DNA of 16,675 bases. Source: an uncultured Desulfobacterales bacterium (lineage in GTDB: Bacteria > Desulfobacterota > Desulfobacteria > Desulfobacterales > G020354645). Under the pieces are notes generated by a model. The model saw nothing but the letters and a program-made list of their open reading frames with translations, was not told where the DNA came from and did not search any database. The stretch covers positions 1-16,675 of the forward strand of contig CAMYNZ010000027.1 in NCBI GenBank assembly GCA_947259865.1. Direction: 5' to 3'. Position numbers and translations under genes: made by a program. Position 1 is the stretch's first letter. Each line of letters begins with the position of its first letter. Below are positions 8,189 to 15,741 of the stretch, piece by piece.

Positions 8189-8905
8189 TTAACCGTCAGC
8201 GGATTGTTTCTCTATCAGGTTTTTCCTGAATTTGATCGAGACGGGTTCGTAATTGTGCAGGATTTCCATGATGCCGGCCGACAGATATTTTCCGGTTAAG
8301 GTCGCACCACTGATACCATCAACGTAATTATTTTGCTGATTTAAAGGTATTTTATCCTTTATGGGCCCTTTTGCAATCCCAATGGATACAAAGCGGCCTT
8401 GTCGGTTTACGATTTTTTTCCCAACGAAGTTTTTTTGAAACCATTCCTTTTCAATTTCTCCGCCAAGTCCGGGGGTTTCCGAATGTTTGTATATCGTGAA
8501 ACCGGAAATGGTGGATCCGTCCTTTTCAATCGCCAGATATCCCATGATCCTGCCCCACAGTCCTCGTGAGTTGATCGGGACAATATAGGCTTTGATCCCA
8601 TCATTTTTCAGGTAAACGTATAACGGAATATCCGATTTCCCCCTCTGGGTTTCGTCATTGAGCCTTCCATCGGAATTAACCCATAAGGGTTTTATATTAT
8701 CCAGGTACAGTTCGGTAATACGTTTGGGGGGATACGTTTTTTCTTTTTGGATTAATCCAACCGATTTTAGAATATTTTTTTGTTTATCCAAGATTACATT
8801 TTTTTCCTGAAAATGCTGAAGTCCGGTTGAGGCCGTCGTCAAAAGGACGCTGCAAACCAAACACATGATGGCAGCAAATATCAGCGATTTTAGACTATTA
8901 GACAT
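8189..8905 (-). CDS. nqrC: Na+-NQR subunit C, FMN-carrying
   Basis: NqrC (238 residues) is anchored by one N-terminal helix (about residues 8-26) and carries covalent FMN in its extracytoplasmic domain. The flavinylation motif DGISGATLTG places the FMN on Thr202, attached by the transferase ApbE, which is not encoded in this window. The FMN_bind-type stretch HSETPGLGGEIEKEWFQKNF (141-160) is also visible. The start overlaps the end of nqrB by 8 bases. Family proteins are about 250-260 residues, so it is slightly short but has all key parts. Confidence 0.96.
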   Translation of the reverse strand: MSNSLKSLIFAAIMCLVCSVLLTTASTGLQHFQEKNVILDKQKNILKSVGLIQKEKTYPPKRITELYLDNIKPLWVNSDGRLNDETQRGKSDIPLYVYLKNDGIKAYIVPINSRGLWGRIMGYLAIEKDGSTISGFTIYKHSETPGLGGEIEKEWFQKNFVGKKIVNRQGRFVSIGIAKGPIKDKIPLNQQNNYVDGISGATLTGKYLSAGIMEILHNYEPVSIKFRKNLIEKQSADG

Positions 8906-10082
8906 TGGGTGTTCTTTTTTTCAACCGGTATTTAATTTCAATGTGATCCAGCAAGGGGGCAAACAGGTTCATGAAAATTATCACAAGGCCAACGCCTTCG
9001 GGAAATGCCGGGTTGAATACGCGAATCAGAACCGTCAAGGCCCCGATGGCAAATCCAAACACCCATTTGGCCCCCGGCATATGGGCTGCCGAAACCGGAT
9101 CGGTTGCCATGTAGGCAAAGCCGAACATGGCGCCGCCCATAAGCAGATGATAAAACGGATTTAGCGAAAGAAACGGCATTGCGCTTTGGTTGGCCACCAG
9201 ATTCAAAAGGTAACCGCTGGCCAATAATCCCAAAACACAGCCCAAGATAATCCGGTAACTCGCAATGCCTAATATAATCAAAAAAACGGCACCGACAAGG
9301 GCCAAAAGGGTCGATGTTCCACCGATGCTGCCCGGGTAATTTCCAAAAAAAAGTTTTGCAGCGGCATATCCGGCATCGGTCAGAGCAGTCTGCACATCGC
9401 CCGATTTTTCCACAACCGCGGCAACAGAAAGTGGTGTTGCGCCGGTGAAAGCATCAACCGGGGTTGCCTGTGCTCCTTTGAGAACTGTCCAGACAGCATC
9501 GCCTGAGTTTTGAGCCGGATATGCAAAGTACAAAAATGCTCTTCCCGTAAGAGCAGGGTTTAAAAAATTTCTACCCGTCCCGCCAAATATTTCCTTACCG
9601 ATTACGATGCCGAATGAAATGCCCAATGCCGTCTGCCACAGCGGTAATGTCGGCGGTATCGTGAGGGGAAATAAAGCGCAGGTTACAAAAAGGCCCTCAC
9701 TGATTTCATGCTTTCGGATCACTGCAAATAAGGTTTCCCAGCAATATCCAACGACATAGGTAACCAGCACCAGAGGCACCACCACCTTTAAACCGGTCAG
9801 CACAACGGCAAGAAATGTTACCGGCATACCCGAGGCCAGGTGGGATTGATAACCGACATTATAAACGCCAAAGGCATAATGGGGTAGCAATGCGACAATG
9901 ACCAACGTCATATACCGTTTAACATCCAGGCTATCGCGAACGTTGGGGCTTTGGTGGGTGACATGTTCCGGTGAGTAAAAAACAGACTCGATTGACTCGA
10001 AAAAAGGGTAGAGCTTTGCAAGTTTTCCCCCTTCTGTAAAGTGCCTTCGCTGAGATTCAAAAAATTTTTTAAACAGTTTCAT
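8898..10082 (-). CDS. nqrB: Na+-NQR subunit B, membrane, FMN and quinone site
   Basis: NqrB (394 residues) is the large membrane subunit, homologous to RnfD. It carries a second covalent FMN and, in Vibrio, riboflavin and the quinone site. The flavinylation motif VDAFTGATPL places FMN on Thr216. The conserved stretches HEISEGLFVT, LTIPPTLPLWQTALG and FGGTGRNFLNPALTGRAFL are intact. A cytoplasmic N-terminal segment of about 55 residues precedes roughly ten hydrophobic helices. The ATG follows the nqrA stop by two bases with no clear Shine-Dalgarno sequence, so translation is probably coupled; the gene overlaps nqrC by 8 bases. Confidence 0.97.
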   Translation of the reverse strand: MKLFKKFFESQRRHFTEGGKLAKLYPFFESIESVFYSPEHVTHQSPNVRDSLDVKRYMTLVIVALLPHYAFGVYNVGYQSHLASGMPVTFLAVVLTGLKVVVPLVLVTYVVGYCWETLFAVIRKHEISEGLFVTCALFPLTIPPTLPLWQTALGISFGIVIGKEIFGGTGRNFLNPALTGRAFLYFAYPAQNSGDAVWTVLKGAQATPVDAFTGATPLSVAAVVEKSGDVQTALTDAGYAAAKLFFGNYPGSIGGTSTLLALVGAVFLIILGIASYRIILGCVLGLLASGYLLNLVANQSAMPFLSLNPFYHLLMGGAMFGFAYMATDPVSAAHMPGAKWVFGFAIGALTVLIRVFNPAFPEGVGLVIIFMNLFAPLLDHIEIKYRLKKRTPNV

Positions 10083-10084
10083 AA

Positions 10085-11443
10085 TTAGCGGGTCTGTTCT
10101 TTGTAAAATTCCGCTTTTGCATTTTTAAGGGTCGCAAAGAGTTCCAGTTTGGATGGGCAGACATAAGAACACAGCCCGCATTCCACACAATCCAGCAATC
10201 CATGTTCGACTGATTCTTCAACTTCTCCGGCCAGTATAGCCTTGAAGGTAAAATGAACCAAAATATCGACGGGGCATACCTGGGCGCAGTGATAGCAGGC
10301 GATACAGGCACGGTCGCCACCGTGTTTGTTGCAATTCATCTCCAGGTCATTCCGGTTCAGGTGCGAAAAGAAAGCGCGGGAATAGCTCGGTTTGCGGTAG
10401 CCCGGCCGTATAAAGCCCAGAAACTCGCCCTTTTCGTTACCTTCCGGCAGTAGGATCACCGAAGTTTCAAAAAATCCCAGATAAGATTCTTTAGGGTTGG
10501 CATAGCCCGTGTGCACCCCGCCCGCACAATAACGGATATCACCTTTCTCATGCGGGTCAATCCGACCGGCGGTTAGATGGGCAAGTGGAACTCCCAGTCG
10601 GGTTTTGAAATGCGTCCTTGCCGTGGCCGAGGATCCGGCCAATACAACCGTTCGCTCGCTCGGATAGGTGCCGGTTTTCAACAGGTGTGCCCAAAGGAGC
10701 AGGTCCTGACCATTCAGGTACCACGATCGATTTTCAGCAGCTGAGGCCCGTGTGTGATACACCCATATACCGGGATCATGGGCAGGATAATTCCCCGAAT
10801 AGGAATGGGTGATCCGCCCATCAAGCGCATTCATGACAAAGGTGTTATCCTTTTGGGTGCCGATGTATACGTGGTCTCCCGCCAGTTTCCGTAATACGTT
10901 TAAGCCGTACTTTAAAAGTCCGATGTTGCCATTTAAATACACCTGTGGATCCGTTTGAAAGGGTTCCATGTTACCCAGTCCTAAAAAAATGGCCGGTGGC
11001 CGGGAATCCGGCAGGGGATAATCTCGAAAAGGAAGTGCTCGCATCAAAGGCCACAGTCCGCCCTTGATGATGGCCGCGATCAATTCGTTCTTTGACGCAG
11101 CTTCAATCTCTTTGTCGTTGAAGGCTTCGAATTGGACAGCGTCTTCTTCCTGGTCCAGGCGGATGATGATTTCCTTTATGACGCGGCGCGGTCCGAAATT
11201 AATTGCAACAACTTGTCCCCCGCCCGGGGACAGGAATTTGATATCCGTAAGACGTTTGTCTTCAATAAGCGGAGATCCGACTTTTACGCGGTCGTTGACC
11301 TTTACTTTCAGACGCGGCGTGACAAACGGCAGATGTTCCGGGAGAAGGGCCAAATGGGTCGGTGTTGCCAGCCTCTCCAGGTCTCGTGACGGCTTGCCCG
11401 CGAGTTTGAGGTTGTAGCCCTTTTGGGTATGGATCGAAATCAT
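10085..11443 (-). CDS. nqrA: Na+-NQR subunit A with two RnfC-like [4Fe-4S] motifs
   Basis: NqrA (452 residues) is the soluble cytoplasmic subunit, homologous to RnfC and Nqo1. The N-terminus (KGYNLKLAGKPS, biotinyl-lipoyl-like fold with VKVNDRVKVGSPLIEDK) aligns with classical NqrA from its first residue. The C-terminus is unusual: it has two complete ferredoxin motifs, CIACYHCAQVCP (Cys380, 383, 386, 390) and CVECGLCSYVCP (Cys419, 422, 425, 429). In the Vibrio protein these sites are degenerate and no cofactor is bound. The synteny (nqrA first of six) and the N-terminus mark this as NqrA, not RnfC, but it may bind two clusters. The ATG has no visible Shine-Dalgarno sequence and a stop codon lies four codons upstream in frame. 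No confident promoter was found in 11444-11589. Confidence 0.95.
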   Translation of the reverse strand: MISIHTQKGYNLKLAGKPSRDLERLATPTHLALLPEHLPFVTPRLKVKVNDRVKVGSPLIEDKRLTDIKFLSPGGGQVVAINFGPRRVIKEIIIRLDQEEDAVQFEAFNDKEIEAASKNELIAAIIKGGLWPLMRALPFRDYPLPDSRPPAIFLGLGNMEPFQTDPQVYLNGNIGLLKYGLNVLRKLAGDHVYIGTQKDNTFVMNALDGRITHSYSGNYPAHDPGIWVYHTRASAAENRSWYLNGQDLLLWAHLLKTGTYPSERTVVLAGSSATARTHFKTRLGVPLAHLTAGRIDPHEKGDIRYCAGGVHTGYANPKESYLGFFETSVILLPEGNEKGEFLGFIRPGYRKPSYSRAFFSHLNRNDLEMNCNKHGGDRACIACYHCAQVCPVDILVHFTFKAILAGEVEESVEHGLLDCVECGLCSYVCPSKLELFATLKNAKAEFYKEQTR

Positions 11444-11589
11444 CTGCAGTGGGGTTTAAATAGTTCTTTAATTTATTCAGGGTCATCAAAGATATTGAAT
11501 TTTCCGTGTAACACCTTTCGAGAGAATTTTCAACTCACCGGGATATGCATTATCTTGGCTATGCTTGATTTAAATGGCAACTTGGAAAC

Positions 11590-11776
11590 TAGAAGTGGTT
11601 TCAAAACCCCATCTAAGGCCCAATAGCCCGCCCGCCTCGCCTGAGCGGCTCGCGATGGCGGGCAGGCTGCGTTGCAAACCTCTTCAAAATGCTCACATAC
11701 TACCGTGTATGCTGCGCTTTTTCATCGGCCCGCGCCTTGCTCTTGAACCTAATCTGAGGTTTTGAAACCACTTCTA
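11590..11776. mobile_element. MITE-like non-autonomous element with TA ends
   Basis: TAGAAGTGGTTTCAAAACC (11590-11608) and its exact reverse complement (11758-11776) bound a 187 bp segment with no credible gene. The outermost TA at both ends fits the TA target duplication of IS630/Tc1-mariner transposases, leaving 17 bp terminal repeats. The interior holds a nested hairpin (11629-11668) and CTAAGGCCCAATAGCC (11613-11628), which recurs inverted at 14487-14502. The repeats and TA are seen directly; mobilisation by an IS630-type transposase is inferred, and none is encoded here. It lies between the nqr operon and a broken gene. Confidence 0.6.
11629..11668. repeat. GC-rich palindromic hairpin nested in the MITE
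   Basis: GCCCGCC-TCGC (11630-11640) pairs with GCGA-T-GGCGGGC (11652-11663), with GAGC/GCTC at the tip, forming a nearly continuous hairpin. The related sequence at 14475-14502 (inverted) lacks these 40 bases while matching on both sides, so this looks like a separate REP-like insertion. Similar CCGCC/GGCGG arms occur at 16313-16379. Confidence 0.5.
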
Positions 11777-11811
11777 ATCAAATTCAAGAAGAGATTTTTA
11801 AAGGGATTAAA

Positions 11812-11895
11812 ATGGTTGATGAGATAATTGTTCTTACCCGAATAGTCTCGTCGCTTTATGATTTGGGCAGCACTGCAGTTAGTTGGGTGCATTGA
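11812..11895 (+). CDS. Possible 27-residue small protein, unrecognised
   Basis: An ATG with AAAGGG seven bases upstream opens a 27-codon frame (MVDEIIVLTRIVSSLYDLGS, then TAVSWVH) ending in TGA. It could form one amphipathic or membrane-active helix. A terminator-like hairpin begins 20 bases after the stop, which suggests a tiny transcription unit, but no confident promoter was found. I recognise no family. It could be a chance ORF next to the MITE or part of a small RNA. Confidence 0.22.
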   Translation: MVDEIIVLTRIVSSLYDLGSTAVSWVH

Positions 11896-11915
11896 GGTGA
11901 CCAAGTACTTCGTTT

Positions 11916-11943
11916 AAAGCCCTGATGTGCTCTGGCTTTTTTT
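11916..11943 (+). terminator. Candidate intrinsic terminator
   Basis: AAAGCC (11916-11921), a 12-base loop and GGCTTT (11934-11939) run into seven T in total (11937-11943). The stem is short and the loop long, so strength is uncertain. It would serve a plus-strand transcript such as one covering 11812-11895. Confidence 0.35.
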
Positions 11944-11989
11944 GAACCGGCTAACCGGCCAACGGGCTCAACCGTCAAGCCGTTTTCTG

Positions 11990-13383
11990 TCAAATTGATC
12001 GACCCAGCACCGCCGATCCGTAAATAGCTTCCTTTGCAGTTCTGGGTTCAAGGCAGTCACCGATGAGGTGGGTTTCATAACCCAGTTCTTTTATCTCGTG
12101 GTATAGTCTGTTGTCAGGGCGAATACCGATCGCGACCACCACTTTCTCTGCTTCAACAAAAACCTTGCTATCATCTTTGGCGACCAACTCTACTCCGTTG
12201 TCGAGCACTTTCGCAAGTTTATGCTCGGTTAAAATTTTTACCCTGTTTTTTCTGAGTTTACGCAGCAGAATTTTTTTGGTTATAGCTTCCAGATCTTTTG
12301 CAACCAAAGGCAGCATCTCTACCACCGTGACCTGCGATCCGTTCTTGGACAGATGATATGCAATCTCACAACCGGTTGCCCCACCCCCGATAATTACGGT
12401 GTTTTGGCTATCCGGCTGGTTGCCGTTTAATATCACGTCGAAAGTTACCACATTGGCCTTCTCTATACCCTCAATGTCCGGTAGCGCCGGCAGCGAACCG
12501 GTGGCCAGGATGACAACGTCCGGGTTTTCTTTTTTGATCGTATCGGCACCGACCGCATGGTTTAAATGTAATGAAACCCCGTATTTTGCAATCTGGGTTT
12601 TTTGAAACCGAATCAGGCTGCGCAGCTCTTTTTTATAGTCAGTTTTACTGCCCGGAACGAGTTGTCCGCCCAGAACACTTTGCTTTTCGCCACGGTGAGG
12701 CCATCCGGGACAAACTCCTGGGCGCTGATTTTAAATGAAATCGGAAAGTCCTGACCGAGTCTATTTCTGATTTCGGCAACGATTTCTTTTGCAAATCGCG
12801 TTCTTCCCTCAATATTCCTGCCATACTCGTCCTCACGTATATTCGAAAAACGAGATAAAAATTGATTGATCAGATAGCCATGGGCACCATGAATCTCCAG
12901 CAGTTCAAAACCGGCTTCTCGCGCTCTCTGGGCCGCATCGCCGAATTTGCTTATGATCTCCTGGATACCGTCGATGGTGAGCGGTGTCACTTCCCCCCTG
13001 ATGGTCGGGCAAGCCAGGGGGGACAGTGCAAACGGTTTTCGATTTATCACTTTTTCAGATGTCTGTCGGCCGGCATGGTGGATTTGAATGGCTGGAATAG
13101 CACCTTCGGCCCTCATTGCGTCGGCGATTTTAGCCAGCTCCGCGATGTGTCTATCTTTGTCGATCCTGGCCTGATAGGGAGAAACAACCCCTTCCGGCGA
13201 TACCGCGCAGGCTTCCATTATCACCATTGCCGGCCCGCCGGCAGCCCGCAACCTATAGTGTGCGATGGTTTTTTCCGTTATGGAACCGTCCTTTTCTATC
13301 AAAAAAGATGCCAGTGGCGGCAAAACAATTCTGTTTTTCAACTCAATATTTTTGAGTCGAAACGGTGAAAAAAGACTTTCCAT
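11990..13383 (-). pseudogene. Broken 2,4-dienoyl-CoA reductase / NADH:flavin oxidoreductase family gene
   Basis: The start (MESLFSPFRLKNIELKNRIV) and first two thirds of an Old Yellow Enzyme TIM barrel are intact, including IQIHHAGRQ, EIHGAHGYLINQFLS and FKISAQEFVPDGLTV. After GLTV (about 12690) the barrel sequence stops. In another frame the text resumes as EKQSVLGGQLVPGSK, from the middle of the FAD domain. It continues open through DVVILATGS and VIIGGGATGCEIAYHLS to a normal end (VIGDCLEPRTAKEAIYGSA, then VLGRSI). Missing are the end of the barrel, the [4Fe-4S] cysteine motif and the first dinucleotide fold: roughly 190 residues, with a frame change. The original frame ends at 12613. The 1.39 kb length compares with about 2 kb for the family. 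Intact relatives are cytoplasmic FMN/FAD/[4Fe-4S] reductases acting on enoyl-CoA or enoate substrates. A truncated barrel protein may be made but should not be active. Confidence 0.88.
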
Positions 13384-13636
13384 GGTGTTTTTCCTACCCC
13401 GGATCGTTGTAGATGCGAACCGGGACTATCTTCGCAATGGGATAGATACAGTTGGTGATATAGGCCCCTTCTCACGGCCGCATAAACAAGGACCCAATAT
13501 GTCAACTTAGAAAAATAATTGTGCGGATGTTTTGAGGTATCCAGAAGGATCTCGGATTCGTGATTTGAGAATATTTTTCTTTAGATTTCAGTAACTTGTC
13601 AGATTTAAACCTATAATAAATACATTCAAGGTTCAA

Positions 13637-14179
13637 TCACTCAATTAAAAAATGGACCCGTCGGTTTTTGGTCCGGGCTTCCTCACTTTTGCCGGATTCG
13701 GCCGGTCGTTCCTTTCCAAAGCTCACGGCCGTTAGACGAGACGGCGCAATACCCTGCTGAATTAAAAAGCTTTTTACAATTCCGGCACGTCTATCACCGA
13801 GGGCAAAGTTGTACTCAGCGGTACCCGGTTCATCCGTGTGACCTTGAATAATAACATTAATTTCAGGGTATGACATGAGCCATTCAGCTTTTCTTATCAA
13901 TATTTCTTGTGCTTCCGGAATGAGGGCATAACTTTTTTTATTGAAGTAGATATCTTCATTTTCAATTTCCTCTTTGGCTGCCCGGATTTCTATTTCTGAA
14001 GCTGCTTGAAGGCCTCCCTCTTCAATCACCTGTTGGTCTGATTGAATGTCAGATTCCTCCACAGCTTCCCGGGTTGGATATTGCTCAGGTTTAACAGCCT
14101 TCTTGGCGCAGGACACCGTTAAAATTAATAGTGACAGCAGGGATAAGAAGAACAGTACCAGCCACTTATTGTTTCGCAT
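13637..14179 (-). CDS. pal: Peptidoglycan-associated (Pal/OmpA-type) lipoprotein
   Basis: This 180-residue outer-membrane lipoprotein has an OmpA C-terminal domain. A lipoprotein signal ends in TVSC, with Cys24 as the lipidated residue. Residues about 26-74 are a charged linker, and 75-180 are the peptidoglycan-binding domain. Key motifs are IYFNKKSY, GHTDEPGTAEYNFALGDRR (Asp116 and Arg131 correspond to the meso-diaminopimelate-binding pair) and NRRVHFLIE. The canonical Arg in TDERGT is Pro here. The ATG has a strong AAAGGAGGAG site. In many Gram-negatives pal sits beside tolB, but no tol gene is visible and the gene appears to stand alone. It could be a Pal paralogue and not the Tol-Pal partner. 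Confidence 0.92.
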   Translation of the reverse strand: MRNNKWLVLFFLSLLSLLILTVSCAKKAVKPEQYPTREAVEESDIQSDQQVIEEGGLQAASEIEIRAAKEEIENEDIYFNKKSYALIPEAQEILIRKAEWLMSYPEINVIIQGHTDEPGTAEYNFALGDRRAGIVKSFLIQQGIAPSRLTAVSFGKERPAESGKSEEARTKNRRVHFLIE

Positions 14180-14474
14180 ATTCTCCTCCTTTCTTCAAAA
14201 CCCTCCCTTGATGTAGCTGATATGGCAGCACTTTATTTTATCTGAGATGGTTTCCGGTATTAGTATCAAAAAACACAAAGGATATCAACCAAATACACTT
14301 ATTTTTCCAGCATGACCGCGCCTGTTTCGTAAGTTTTATAGCGCTTTCACCATTTTTTTGCGGGTTTCTTATAGAAAAAGGGTGTGTCGGAACACTTTTA
14401 TAATTAATAAACTTTGTCCGGAAATGGAAGAATTTGATAGGCCTGTATGTTTACCAACGGCCCTGTTGGCCGTC

Positions 14475-14663
14475 GGTTTGCAATGCGGCTATTGGGCCTT
14501 AGCCCACCGGAGGCGGATAAAATCGGGTTTTGAAGTCAACGGCCCCCCGCAAAAGCGGGTGGGTTGCCTTTTCGGCCATAGGCCGAAGGGGCAGAAACAC
14601 ATCCGTGTTTCAAACGGTGCACTTGCAACCGGGTGCAAAGCGCACGGTTTGTATGGCAAGAAG
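14475..14663 (+). repeat. Dispersed structured repeat, copy 1
   Basis: From GGCGGATAAAATCGGG (14512) to GGCAAGAA (14663) this matches copy 2 at 16354-16523 over about 150 bases. It contains ordered hairpins: CCCGC/GCGGG (14546-14559), TTCGGCC/GGCCGAA, GAAACAC/GTGTTTC (14594-14611), and CTTGC-AACCG/CGGTT...GCAAG (14622-14660). The left part 14475-14502 matches the interior of the MITE at 11613-11680 in reverse, without the nested hairpin. The repeat ends 5 bases from the LysM stop codon. The rest of the gap 14180-14474 holds one hairpin (14453-14477, ACGGCC/GGCCGT) and nothing else I can name. Confidence 0.75.
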
Positions 14664-14668
14664 CACTT

Positions 14669-15301
14669 TTATTGTTGATTGCCGGGCTTTATCACCAGTT
14701 TCTGACCGGGATAAATCGTGATGTCGTCTTTAAAGTTGTTGAATTTTCGTAATGTATCAACCGACAGGCCATAGACACGGCTGATACTGTAGAGGGTTTC
14801 TCCGGCTTTGACAATATGAAATTTTGTTCGGGTTTTTTCTTCTTTTTTGCTCGCGGCTTTCGGAACCTGGGTTGCAACCGGTTTAGTTTCGCTTTTCGCA
14901 TTCTGTAAAGCGACCAATTCACTGGCCAATACGTCCATTCTCAGTGCTGTAGACGTTTCAAACTGATCAAATCTATCAATGGTGTGGGCAAATTTTTTGG
15001 TCTGGTTTTCCAGGCGAATGAAGTGTTCGTGAATTTTGTCAAATCGCCGAAGCTTATTTTCAAGCGCAACAACTCTGGATTCAAGGATCTTTACCTGTTC
15101 AGAATTGATTGACTTGTTTTTTGGGAAAAAAAACCCGACAACCAAAATCACCAGAATCAAAAGGCTGATGCCCAGCGCAGAAAACGAAAGTAATTTGTTG
15201 GATGGGAAACTTGGCTGTACCGGATTTTTATAGCCTTCTCCGTTATAATATTCTTCATCGGCAACGTCCTGTGAAGAGCTATCATAAAAGCTATCATTCA
15301 T
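14669..15301 (-). CDS. Single-pass membrane protein with C-terminal LysM domain
   Basis: The 210-residue protein has an acidic, Tyr/Ser-rich cytoplasmic N-terminus (1-36), one transmembrane helix (about 38-59), a heptad-like coiled-coil stretch (about 66-115), an Ala/Lys/Pro-rich linker and a LysM domain (161-205: FHIVKAGETLYSISRVYGLS...YPGQKLVIK). LysM binds N-acetylglucosamine-containing glycan, so the domain should sit in the periplasm on peptidoglycan. There is no catalytic domain; a structural or scaffolding role is inferred. AGGAAG lies about 7 bases before the ATG. A 57-codon gene ends 57 bases upstream on the same strand, so the two are probably co-transcribed. Confidence 0.87.
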   Translation of the reverse strand: MNDSFYDSSSQDVADEEYYNGEGYKNPVQPSFPSNKLLSFSALGISLLILVILVVGFFFPKNKSINSEQVKILESRVVALENKLRRFDKIHEHFIRLENQTKKFAHTIDRFDQFETSTALRMDVLASELVALQNAKSETKPVATQVPKAASKKEEKTRTKFHIVKAGETLYSISRVYGLSVDTLRKFNNFKDDITIYPGQKLVIKPGNQQ

Positions 15302-15358
15302 ATTTATGCTTCCTTTTGATAGTTAATATAAAAGGCGGTTGACTCTGATAGGCAACGT

Positions 15359-15532
15359 TTAATCTGACGAGTCCCGGGGTGTATCCTCTGAATCTCGGGC
15401 CTGGTCAATTAATTCTTCCAGGACAACCACATCCATAAGACCTATTTCCTCTTCGGTTGACCGAGAAAGCCACTCTGCAATTGCCTTATCCGCACATTTT
15501 TTTTTGGGTTTGGGGGGTGTTTGATTAGCCAT
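15359..15532 (-). CDS. Small hypothetical protein, 57 residues
   Basis: An intact frame encodes MANQTPPKPKKKCADKAIAE followed by an acidic segment with EWLSRSTEEEIGLMDVVVLE and ending RDSSD. The N-terminus is basic and the rest strongly acidic, with no signal peptide or membrane helix. AGGAG lies 11 bases before the ATG, a long spacing. A TTGACA at 15623-15618 on the same strand could be a -35, with only a weak -10 (TAACAG) 17 bases on. It leads into the LysM gene and may be its operon partner. I recognise no family. Confidence 0.55.
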   Translation of the reverse strand: MANQTPPKPKKKCADKAIAEWLSRSTEEEIGLMDVVVLEELIDQARDSEDTPRDSSD

Positions 15533-15674
15533 TGTGACGCAAGCTCCTATTCCACGATTACGACTGCCTGTTTTTAAGATGTACGTGTTCGATTCTGTTA
15601 CTACTATATATGCTGTCTGTCAAGCGAAATCACTACAATATATGGTAGTTTATGGTCTTTAGGTTCAATTCAGT

Positions 15675-15703
15675 TTGACAACCCTTTAAGCTGTAAATAA
15701 AAC
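15675..15703 (+). promoter_or_regulatory. Candidate sigma70-type promoter for the PEBP gene
   Basis: A perfect TTGACA (15675-15680) is followed after exactly 17 bases by TAAAAC (15698-15703), 4 of 6 to consensus. Transcription would start near 15710, about 30 bases before the ATG and upstream of a strong ribosome site. The hexamers are seen; use is inferred. Confidence 0.5.
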
Positions 15704-15741
15704 ATACTCAGATCCATTATCTTTAGGCGGGAGGTGAAAAA

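Noticed and set aside
11262..11489. 75-codon frame overlapping the start of nqrA on the same strand
   Set aside because: It has no Shine-Dalgarno sequence, and its sequence past the overlap is a frame-shifted reading of nqrA.
11990..12451. A separate 153-codon FAD/NAD-binding gene starting at GTG 12451
   Set aside because: The same frame stays open and homologous upstream to about 12690, and the protein lacks the first dinucleotide fold; it is the 3' part of the broken gene.
12862..13368. 168-codon open frame opposite the broken reductase gene
   Set aside because: It mirrors well-conserved Old Yellow Enzyme barrel coding sequence on the other strand and shows no domain of its own.
14594..14663. 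Resemblance of the repeat's 3' part (GGGTGCAAAGC) to the c-di-GMP-I (GEMM) riboswitch core GGGACGCAAAGCC
   Set aside because: The P1b-type hairpin expected between the AAACC-like and GCAAAGC segments is absent, and both copies lie next to gene ends, not in front of a start codon.
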